From positions 1-20,091 of the forward strand of contig JAIVHQ010000025.1 in assembly GCA_020200995.1 (NCBI GenBank): a stretch of 20,091 nt of DNA, in the 5' to 3' direction. Source of the DNA: Flavobacteriales bacterium (GTDB lineage Bacteria > Bacteroidota > Bacteroidia > Flavobacteriales_D > Cryomorphaceae). Under the pieces are notes generated by a model, which had not been told where the DNA came from, did no database searches, and was given only the letters and a program-made list of their open reading frames with translations. Positions 7,718 through 14,190 of the stretch are shown here, piece by piece (position 1 is the first letter of the stretch; each line of letters starts with the position of its first letter). The position numbers and the translations under genes were made by a program.

Positions 7718-8064
7718 AAAAGGGGCTTGTCATCGCAGATGCGGGCCCTGTGATTTCTTTGGCTTTGGCCGATGCTCTCGGTCTTCTGCATGAGATCTTT
7801 GAAGAGTTTTGCATTCCACAGGCTGTGTGGGAAGAGGTAACCCGAGACCAAAACACAAAATTTTACTTGGATATTCTTAGCACGTTTGAGGGTCGGGTGA
7901 GATCGATTGCAGGCAAGAATTATTTGTCGTCACTTTTGGATTACGGAGAATCTGAGGCGCTCATTCTTTACAAGGAATTGAATGCGTCATATTTGATGAT
8001 TGATGATCGAAAAGCACGGCAAGCTGCTGAAGGGATGGGGATCACATGTGTAGTCAGCGGGTGA
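7714..8064 (+). CDS. DUF3368 PIN-domain toxin, C-terminally shortened
   Basis: A 116-residue PIN-like protein, expected to be a metal-dependent RNase. The acidic residues of the fold are present: Asp9 in VIADAGPVISLA, Glu79 (with Glu81) in DYGESEALILY, and Asp97/Asp98 in YLMIDDRKARQAA. The family usually continues after 'A...G....V.GTLG' with a further 30-45 residues containing an LGVLL-type helix. Here the protein stops at GITCVVSG, so the last part of the fold is missing, and I could not find it in another frame downstream. It overlaps the UPF0175 gene by 4 bases, the usual toxin-after-antitoxin order. The truncation may have disarmed the toxin. Confidence 0.8.
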   Translation: MKKGLVIADAGPVISLALADALGLLHEIFEEFCIPQAVWEEVTRDQNTKFYLDILSTFEGRVRSIAGKNYLSSLLDYGESEALILYKELNASYLMIDDRKARQAAEGMGITCVVSG

Positions 8065-8193
8065 AACACCGTTGCCTTGATTGTCACCCCGGATTGCCTT
8101 TTGGATGAGTCTTGAAAACTTGTGGACTCTATCATTGCTTATCGCTGAAAGCGCGGATTTTCAACTGCGCCACGGCCATTGAGGCCCGCACCA

Positions 8194-8249
8194 TCGGGCG
8201 CAGCAACCCTATTAACAGTGAGCCGCCGGCGAACCGACAGAGTTGAGGG
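8194..8249. repeat. Dispersed repeat, copy B (right of toxin–antitoxin pair)
   Basis: This is the partner of the repeat at 7186-7249, in the same orientation, with an 8-base shorter spacer between the two conserved blocks. It sits in the 277-base space between the PIN gene and the RHS gene; I see no gene in that space. Confidence 0.55.
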
Positions 8250-8341
8250 TTGAGTTCTTAAGCTGCCATAGACTTTTCAATAGGGTGCCAATGGTTAGAA
8301 CCCTTCCATTGGAATTCTGTAACTTGCGTAGAATTTGAATC

Positions 8342-9727
8342 GTGAATGGCAGAATAACATATCATTTTAAGTCGGGCATGAGGAACCCTGTCTGCGAAAT
8401 CCTCATCATCATGCCCCTCACCGAGGCTCAACTCATGAGCCTCGCCAACGGAAGCACAAGCGCTGCGGGTGACATCTTTAACTTTCTGGCCTCCGAGATG
8501 GATACCACCACTTTAAATCGCCCGCAGGGGTATTTGGTGTATTTGGCCTACGACCGTCAGCTCAACCTGGTGCCCGCAAACTCCGGCGCCAAACAGGTGG
8601 AGAACCCCAACGAGCTCGAACAGCTGCTCACGGAGGAAATTCTCATGCACAACGATGGGTTCTTACACATTTACGTGAGCAACGGGAGTACCGATAAGGA
8701 AATTATCTTCGATAATTTTTTGATTACAACTGCGAGGGGCAAGGCGAGACAAATTAATCATTACTACCCCTACGGCCTTCGCATCTCAGGCCTCAACGGC
8801 ATCTCGGAGGATTACAAAAACATGTACACTTCCAAAGAGCTCCAAACGGGCGAATTCAATCAGGAAGTAAGTTCCGGCCTCGAGATGCCTGCCCCGTCAG
8901 GTCACGCCATTCATTATACGCATGCCTCCCATCAAACTTGCGTGACCATATCGGGGTACGATTTCCACGCCCGCTTCTACGACCCGCAGTTGGGGAGGTG
9001 GTTTACGCCTGATCCTGCGATGCAGTTCTCGAATCCTTATCTGGCCATGGGGAATAATCCGGTGAGCTATGTAGATCCCGACGGAGAATTTATATTTCCG
9101 GCCTTGATGTTTGTGGGTTTTATAACAGGAATGTTGGGATCAGGGGCGATAGCCACCCAAAATGGCGTGCATCAGTCAGGGCGGGAGGCGTTGTTTGCAG
9201 GATTTAAAGGAGCAGCAATGGGAGCCATGGTAGCCAGCGGGGTTGCGCCTGTGGCTAAAACCGTGACAGTAGCAGGAGCTAAAACCACAGCAGCGACAGG
9301 AGCCAAAACGAAAGTCGGGAGTTTTTTAGCAAAACCTGTTATGAAGGCAGGGCTTAAAAGCGGAACCATAAATGCGCTTTCAAATTATGATTATGAGAGC
9401 GGCTGGAGTGATTTTGGCTTAGGTACTGCGGCTGACTTCGGGGTAGGTTTTGCAGGTGCTGCGTTTGGAGTGGGAGCAGAGTCAAAGCTCGCCGGCGCTT
9501 TTGTGGGCGGGGTTCTGAATACTGCCGTAAACACAAAAAAAGGAGATGGTGTGCGCTCTCTGTTTATAGCGGTACCGGAAAACTGGCAAAAAGCAAAAAA
9601 CTTGCCTCAAAATCTTTTTGGAAAGGGGCAGAGACTTTTGGGAAATACGGCCTCCAATCCACGGCCTACGACTTTGCCTACACCGAAAAGAAGTACTTTG
9701 ATCGCCGAGAGTGGTACGAGCACGTAG
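8342..9727 (+). CDS. Orphan RHS-repeat core protein, 5'-truncated, frame broken near its 3' end
   Basis: As read this is 461 residues. Residues about 55-150 (RPQGYLVYLAYDRQLNLV, DGFLHIYVSNGS, IIFDNFLITTARGKARQINHYYPYGLRISGL) match the segment that normally precedes the RHS core in large Bacteroidota RHS proteins. The core follows: SGYDFHARFYDPQLGRWFTPDP, NPYLAMGNNPVSYVDPDGEF (DPDG at about 245-248). After it comes a Gly/Ala-rich variable tip with hydrophobic segments. The many YD repeats that should precede this part are absent, so it is a fragment or an orphan tip cassette. Start choice is weak: GTG 8342 or ATG 8411, neither with a clear ribosome site. After about 9535 the likely frame moves by -1 (see 9541-9999), so residues after about 398 may be out-of-frame. 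Full-length relatives are polymorphic toxins or surface proteins. Confidence 0.75.
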   Translation: MNGRITYHFKSGMRNPVCEILIIMPLTEAQLMSLANGSTSAAGDIFNFLASEMDTTTLNRPQGYLVYLAYDRQLNLVPANSGAKQVENPNELEQLLTEEILMHNDGFLHIYVSNGSTDKEIIFDNFLITTARGKARQINHYYPYGLRISGLNGISEDYKNMYTSKELQTGEFNQEVSSGLEMPAPSGHAIHYTHASHQTCVTISGYDFHARFYDPQLGRWFTPDPAMQFSNPYLAMGNNPVSYVDPDGEFIFPALMFVGFITGMLGSGAIATQNGVHQSGREALFAGFKGAAMGAMVASGVAPVAKTVTVAGAKTTAATGAKTKVGSFLAKPVMKAGLKSGTINALSNYDYESGWSDFGLGTAADFGVGFAGAAFGVGAESKLAGAFVGGVLNTAVNTKKGDGVRSLFIAVPENWQKAKNLPQNLFGKGQRLLGNTASNPRPTTLPTPKRSTLIAESGTST

Positions 9728-9999
9728 GTATGTTTGCTGCGGGGGGTGCGGCCGGAGTTGGCATTGGTGAGGTTTTCACTGGTGCAGAGAATAAATTGAG
9801 AAGTGGTACAAGACTTGGCATCGGTGCGGGTATATACGCTGCCGAGTGGACGGTAACTTCTCTGATCAAACAGCGCGCATATGCCGAGTATAATGGATAC
9901 CCTCCCAGGGGATTTTATACCGGCAGATCACAAATAGCGAAGGGATGGGTGTCCGGCTTCAAGTGGTCTTTAGCAGGGGGCAATATTCTGTTTGATTAG
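9541..9999 (+). pseudogene. Out-of-frame C-terminal tail of the RHS tip
   Basis: In the -1 frame relative to the RHS gene, an open stretch reads protein-like up to the stop at 9999. It includes SVYSGTGKLAKSKKLASKSFWKGAETFGKYGLQSTAYDF-type sequence, then FAYTEKKYFDRREWYEHVGMFAAGGAAGVGIGEV and a C-terminus ending GWVSGFKWSLAGGNILFD. It continues the Gly/Ala style of the upstream tip. The part from 9730 could be read separately from an ATG (89 residues), but the coding look begins well before that. The switch must occur between A7 at 9535-9541 and the A-run at 9595-9600. I do not recognise a toxin fold in it. Confidence 0.6.
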
Positions 10000-10009
10000 T
10001 AGGATTGTT

Positions 10010-10666
10010 ATGAGATATTTGATTTTTCTGTCTATTGCTTTGACAATCAGTTCATGTCGCCATCCGTACTACACTAAAGCAAAGATTCTAAATTATCGTT
10101 CTCACAAAGCTATTATCAAATCAAATGATGTCCATATTTCAACATTTCATTTTTCAGCGGGTCAAAGAAAAGGAAGTCACAGGTTGATTACTGATACTCT
10201 CAAAATTGACAATGATATCGAGACTATGCTGCGAAGAAGTTTAGAAACACATGGCTTGAGTCCTAATGAGCTGGTTAATGATGGGGAGTTGGACATATTG
10301 ATCGATCCAAAGCTTAGATGGAGAAATAGAAAGCTGAAGAACTTTCTGAAGCAGCAAAAATTTGATGAAAATACATTGGTGCCGATTATATGTTACAACG
10401 CGAGTCTTGAACCGGAAAAGTCGGGAGGAGGTGGTTTGGAATTTGTCTACAAAACGGGTAATGATAGGTATATGATTGGCCAAGAACTGTACATTGCTTT
10501 TTACAACAACGGAAGCTTAGAATACCTCAGGAATATTTCCCGCTGGGACGAAAAAATCGTCCCCGCCGGCACCCCCATCACCCACGAGTTTCCGCAGGAA
10601 GTGCTCGACACGCTGATGCACATGGCCCTGGAGCCGCTGCTCAAGCAGATGGAGAAAAAGCAATAG
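10010..10666 (+). CDS. Small lipoprotein of unknown function downstream of the RHS gene
   Basis: A 218-residue protein with a lipoprotein signal peptide: MRYLIFLSIALTISSC, lipobox ISSC with the Cys at residue 16. It should be lipid-anchored in the envelope. I prefer the ATG at 10010 over an upstream TTG because the signal then starts properly. No known domain is recognised in the mature part. It begins 10 bases after the RHS tail stop, the place where an immunity protein to an RHS toxin would be expected, but that role is a guess from position. The first three quarters are A+T-rich, whereas the last 130 bases or so (from about 10535, protein NISRWDEKIVPAGTPITHEF onward) are strongly G+C-rich like the core genes, which suggests a recombined gene. 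Confidence 0.65.
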   Translation: MRYLIFLSIALTISSCRHPYYTKAKILNYRSHKAIIKSNDVHISTFHFSAGQRKGSHRLITDTLKIDNDIETMLRRSLETHGLSPNELVNDGELDILIDPKLRWRNRKLKNFLKQQKFDENTLVPIICYNASLEPEKSGGGGLEFVYKTGNDRYMIGQELYIAFYNNGSLEYLRNISRWDEKIVPAGTPITHEFPQEVLDTLMHMALEPLLKQMEKKQ

Positions 10667-10724
10667 ATTACACATGCATCTTCCGTCTCAATGAATTCAC
10701 TAACTTGGATACAAATGAAGTATC

Positions 10725-10902
10725 ATGAATTTAGACGCCGACATCATTTGGATACAAAACGAAGTTGCCAAAATCAAAGATCCGGATTTGATCCGCGCCT
10801 TTAAGAGTTTACTCCGGTACGCTGCTGGAAAGATCTTTAAATGACCTGAAAGATGGAAAAACAAAGCCGCATCATGAGGTTAAAGGCAAATACAAAAAGT
10901 GA
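10725..10902 (+). pseudogene. Remnant of an antitoxin gene (addiction-module type)
   Basis: The ATG at 10725 opens a 39-codon frame, MNLDADIIWIQNEVAKIKDPDLIRAFKSLLRYA..., the normal N-terminal helix of small Bacteroidota antitoxins paired with RelE/ParE toxins. It stops at 10844. From about 10822 another frame reads LLERSLNDLKDGKTKPHHEVKGKYKK and stops at 10902, which is the usual antitoxin C-terminus ('L.D...G....HEEV...Y'). Some 15-20 residues between the halves seem to be missing and the frames differ, so the gene has suffered a small deletion. Its stop overlaps the GTG start of the toxin (GTGA, 10899-10902). A TAACTTGG box at 10701-10708 may be its promoter. Confidence 0.65.
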
Positions 10903-11164
10903 CTTTAGAGATTGAATGGACAGACACTGCAGACGAGCAGCTGGATCGAATCATTGATCATCTTGAAGCCAAGTGGACGGACAAGGAGATAGAGCATTTT
11001 TTTGAGCAGTTGGAAAAGGGAGTTGAAACCATTGCCACCCATCACACACGGCAGAAAAGTCCCTCAGAAAAGTTCATACCCACGAATACCAAATATCTCC
11101 TCATACTACGATCTTCTACACATTTAATCCAGAGAAAGCGACAATTGGTGACGCGAAAAGTTAA
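10899..11164 (+). pseudogene. ParE/RelE-type toxin, frameshifted
   Basis: From the GTG at 10899 the frame reads LEIEWTDTADEQLDRIIDHLEAKWTDKEIEHFFEQLEKGVETIATH, the standard N-terminal half of a Bacteroidota ParE/RelE toxin. Near 11036-11052 the sense moves to the -1 frame, where AEKSLRKVHTHEYQISPHTTIFYTFNPEKATIG follows. This is the matching C-terminal half, with the 'HTTIFYTF' strand. That frame stops at 11164, before the usual 'RIFDTRQ.P..L' ending. The toxin therefore has a frameshift and a lost end, and should be inactive. It overlaps the antitoxin remnant in the expected order. Confidence 0.7.
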
Positions 11165-11267
11165 AATTGAGTGGACCCTACAAGCGAAAGAATCGCTAGA
11201 GGACATCTGTGATTTATACAAAGACAAATCACCGCAAGGGGCTCTTCCTGCGAAATGTCGAGAATAG
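11148..11267 (+). pseudogene. N-terminal fragment of a second ParE/RelE-type toxin
   Basis: About 39 codons read RKVKIEWTLQAKESLEDICDLYKDKSPQGA, the start of another ParE/RelE toxin ('V.W...A..sL..I.dyy...SP..A'). It begins inside the truncated end of the first toxin and stops at 11267 after an unrelated LPAKCRE tail. It lies, by chance, in the frame in which the first toxin starts. A deletion that fused two toxin genes explains the arrangement. No antitoxin for it is visible. Confidence 0.6.
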
Positions 11268-11320
11268 GAATGAATTGAAGTATCCACCCACCCAACTACA
11301 TCCTGCCTGATTCCCAAACC

Positions 11321-11351
11321 AAAAAAAAGCCCGAGGTGCATGACCCCGGGC
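11321..11351 (-). terminator. Rho-independent terminator of the S8 protease gene
   Basis: Read on the minus strand, GCCCGGGG (11351-11344) pairs with CCTCGGGC (11336-11329; one G-U) around a 7-base loop and is followed by eight T. It begins 33 bases after the protease stop codon. A second small inverted repeat, AAGCCTC-G-GAGGCTT (11371-11385), touches the stop codon itself. Confidence 0.8.
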
Positions 11352-11383
11352 AATTGAATTCCATTTGATGAAGCCTCGGAGGC

Positions 11384-14092
11384 TTATCGGGCAATGATGA
11401 ATTTTCCGCTGAAGATCACTTCTCCCGAATTGCCGTTCACCACACTGTAGAGGTAAATGCCGTTTTCGGGTGATCGCATGTCGATTTGCGTTACATCGCG
11501 GGTGATCATCCGCTGCTCTATCATCCTCCCTGCGATGTCGTAAATGCGCATCACGGGGCGCTCCATTCCGGGCCCGCCAAAAGCGGTGGCTTCTATGGCA
11601 AATTCGCCCGAGTTTGGATTTGGAAAAATGGTGAGCCTTCCGAAGTGATCGTGGTCTGTGGTACTGACCGTCGAGTCGGGATCCGTGCCTTCGAGTATTT
11701 CAATGCAGAAATCCTTGGTCTCTCCGTCTCCGAAAGTTTCGCAGGCTTCTACTACCTGCCCTGCACCGGTCACATATTTCATGGCTACGCGCATGCGGGT
11801 GTTGCCCAATTCAGCTGTTTCGGGTATAGACACATCTCCCGTTACAGGGTTAGCTGAAGCCTGTACAGTCGATAATACCAATTCATCTGCACTGAACTCG
11901 CCATCCTGGTCAAAGTCTATCCACACCCTGATGAATTCATTGAAGGTAGGGCCTTGCGGGTATTCGGGAGTAACCGTCAACTCATATACCCCAAAGGTTT
12001 CAAATTCGAGCCCTGTGTCTTCTATGAGCGCATATCCGCCGCTGTTTTCTGTTTCTACCAGGATATCGTCAACCTGTATGGAGCCGATGTACTCCCAGCT
12101 TGAGTTGGTGCCGAAATTGTCGCAGAATTCAGCGTCGATGCAGTGCCCGCAGCCTGCGGTGCGAATGGTAATTGAAGTGCCTAGATCAAAGTCGTCTGCA
12201 CAAACGGGCTGTACCAGAAATTCATAAAAGGTACATCCCTCCAGGCCTGAAACCGAAAGCGAACCGCTTTCACTGACGTCAGCTGATATCCATTCGGACT
12301 GCCCCTCGATGCGGTAAAAGACTTCGTACAGATCGAGTGCGAAATCGGTGCTCCAAAGCAGATTAATTACATTTTCCTCAATCTCGTCTGAAGCAAACTC
12401 CTCGGGTGCTATGCAGCAGCCTTTGGTTTCAAAAGTTCTGGTGTTACCAAAATTGTATTCTCCATCCACACTTGAGCACAAAGAGGCAATTTCAAACTCG
12501 TAGTTCGCGCAAAGATTTTCCGCGGCAAATTCGAAAGTAGCCAGGTCAACACTGTCCACTACGGTCCATTCTTCTTCGCCTTCCATGCGGTAGCGCAATG
12601 CCACGCCTGCCGTGTCGATCGAATTCCATGTAAAGGTGTAGAGGGTATCGTCAGTAAGTTCGAAATCGAAGGAGAAAGGAGGAAGGCAAACACTTTCACC
12701 ACAGTTGTCGAGCAGTAAATTCAGGCTGTTGTAGGCATTCACGCGACCTCCTGTCACTGTAAAGCCCTCGAGGCTTGCAATGGGGTCTGTCCCCTCCATC
12801 AGCGCATAGCGGATGTAGTCGGCACCGAGTTGCGGATTGGATTTTGCCAATTCCATCAGCGAAGGGCAGGGTGTGGAATACAGCAATGCAATCACGCCTG
12901 CAGTGAGCGGCGATGCAAAGGATGTGCCCGAGGTGGTGCCGTATCCCTGGTTGCCCTGGGTGGTGAGCACCTGCTCGCCGGGAGCAGCCAAATCAATGGT
13001 GGTCGCGCCGTACGCGGAAAAGGTGCGGACGTCGTTGCGGTTGGTCGCTGTCACGCTGACCATGTAAGGGCTGGTAGAACCGGTTGGGATGTCGCCGACC
13101 ACGTCCACGTTAAGGTTCGCGTTGGCCGTGGCTCCGCAGTTCAGAATTCCATGAACACCGAGGGTATCGTAGAATGCATTCCAAATCGGAACGTCCAACA
13201 TATTGCCCTCGTTGATTCCCCAGGATGCGTTGGTAGCGACCACAAAAGCGCCACTCTCGCCGTCCGTTTCATTGTAGATTTTTCTTTGAACCAGCGGGTA
13301 GTTGTAAGCAGCCACCACAGAAGCCTCATTGAAAAGGTTTTCCCCTGCCACTGACATGATTTTTATATTCCAGTTGATTCCGGCCACGCCGAGCTCATTG
13401 TTTCCCGTAGCGCCGATCATACCCATCACTTGCGTGCCGTGGCCGCCCTGCAGCACGCCCTGGTCACTGATCGAATTCACATTCCAACCCAGGTAGTCGT
13501 CCACAAATCCATTTCCGTCATCATCAATGTCGTTGCCGGGAATTTCGCCCTGATTCACCCATGCATTGTCCTGCAGGTCGGGATGATTCAGGTTTCCACC
13601 TTCAATCACGCACACCACAATGGTGTCGCCCGTTGCTGTCAATCCACCGGTGGTGATGTCCCAGGCTTGGGTTGAGCCGATGTCCGACCCTACAGTTCCT
13701 CCGTTCTGACCGGTGTTTTGGTGGTGCCATTGACCGTCAAACTCAGGATCGTTGGGAACGATGGTGTCGTTTTGCCTTTGGGTAACGTAGTGGTTAAATT
13801 GCGCAATGCTGATTTTGTCATCACGCCTCAGGGCTTCGAGCAATGCGTCTTTGCTCTCTAAAGTCGGATCGTATTTCAACAAATAAGTCCTCATGTGGGC
13901 GGAAAGTAAATCTCCCACGGTCAGTTTTGTCGCCTCATTGCCAAAGTTTCTATAGGCCTCAACGACCGATTCGGGTTCGGCATCGGCGCTGAACTGAACG
14001 ATCATTTCGCCGGGCACTTTTTTCATTTGTGCCTGAGCTCCCGAAGAAATAAGGGCCAGGACCGCGATAAAAAAGGGTAAAATATATTTCAT
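11384..14092 (-). CDS. Secreted subtilisin-like (S8) protease with T9SS sorting domain
   Basis: 902 residues. A signal peptide (about 1-22, ending GAQAQ) is followed by a propeptide-like region (about 25-110). The S8 domain (about 115-460) has VVCVIEGGNLNHPDL (position of the catalytic Asp taken by Glu164), GGHGTQVMG (His218), the oxyanion Asn288 in VATNASWG, and GTSFASPLTAGV (Ser391). A DIDDDGNGFVDDYLGWN loop typical of Bacteroidota S8 enzymes is present. Two Fn3-like, Cys-containing modules (about 468-560 and 560-646) follow, then a GEVED-like region (about 650-800: VWIDFDQDGEF, RMRVAMKY, GDGETKDFCIEI). The end is a type A T9SS C-terminal signal (820-902: LTIFPNPNSGEF ... NGIYLYSV). It should cross the outer membrane by T9SS. 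I start at 14092, where the signal peptide begins; the open frame further upstream is not protein-like. The Glu in place of Asp may lower or alter activity. Confidence 0.9.
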   Translation of the reverse strand: MKYILPFFIAVLALISSGAQAQMKKVPGEMIVQFSADAEPESVVEAYRNFGNEATKLTVGDLLSAHMRTYLLKYDPTLESKDALLEALRRDDKISIAQFNHYVTQRQNDTIVPNDPEFDGQWHHQNTGQNGGTVGSDIGSTQAWDITTGGLTATGDTIVVCVIEGGNLNHPDLQDNAWVNQGEIPGNDIDDDGNGFVDDYLGWNVNSISDQGVLQGGHGTQVMGMIGATGNNELGVAGINWNIKIMSVAGENLFNEASVVAAYNYPLVQRKIYNETDGESGAFVVATNASWGINEGNMLDVPIWNAFYDTLGVHGILNCGATANANLNVDVVGDIPTGSTSPYMVSVTATNRNDVRTFSAYGATTIDLAAPGEQVLTTQGNQGYGTTSGTSFASPLTAGVIALLYSTPCPSLMELAKSNPQLGADYIRYALMEGTDPIASLEGFTVTGGRVNAYNSLNLLLDNCGESVCLPPFSFDFELTDDTLYTFTWNSIDTAGVALRYRMEGEEEWTVVDSVDLATFEFAAENLCANYEFEIASLCSSVDGEYNFGNTRTFETKGCCIAPEEFASDEIEENVINLLWSTDFALDLYEVFYRIEGQSEWISADVSESGSLSVSGLEGCTFYEFLVQPVCADDFDLGTSITIRTAGCGHCIDAEFCDNFGTNSSWEYIGSIQVDDILVETENSGGYALIEDTGLEFETFGVYELTVTPEYPQGPTFNEFIRVWIDFDQDGEFSADELVLSTVQASANPVTGDVSIPETAELGNTRMRVAMKYVTGAGQVVEACETFGDGETKDFCIEILEGTDPDSTVSTTDHDHFGRLTIFPNPNSGEFAIEATAFGGPGMERPVMRIYDIAGRMIEQRMITRDVTQIDMRSPENGIYLYSVVNGNSGEVIFSGKFIIAR

Positions 14093-14131
14093 GTGTTGAT
14101 GGTTTTTGAAAATGGTTTTTTTGCAGAACAA

Positions 14132-14139
14132 CAAATTTA
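14132..14139 (-). promoter_or_regulatory. Likely -7 element of the S8 protease gene
   Basis: On the minus strand this reads TAAATTTG, a full match to the Bacteroidota TAnnTTTG element, 40 bases before the protease ATG and just after the murF/alr stop. No certain -33 box was seen. Confidence 0.45.
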
Positions 14140-14190
14140 ACAATTTAAACGGCGAGATGCACATAGGATTCCAACCTAACCCTTGGAGTC

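Noticed and set aside
10705..10758. Direct repeat TTGGATACAAA (10705-10715 and 10748-10758)
   Set aside because: Two 11-base copies 32 bases apart, one within the antitoxin remnant's coding sequence; too short to infer a mobile element or operator.
10899..11267. A single intact 122-residue toxin
   Set aside because: The open frame is chance continuity: its middle is out-of-frame relative to the toxin fold, and its last third is the start of a second toxin.
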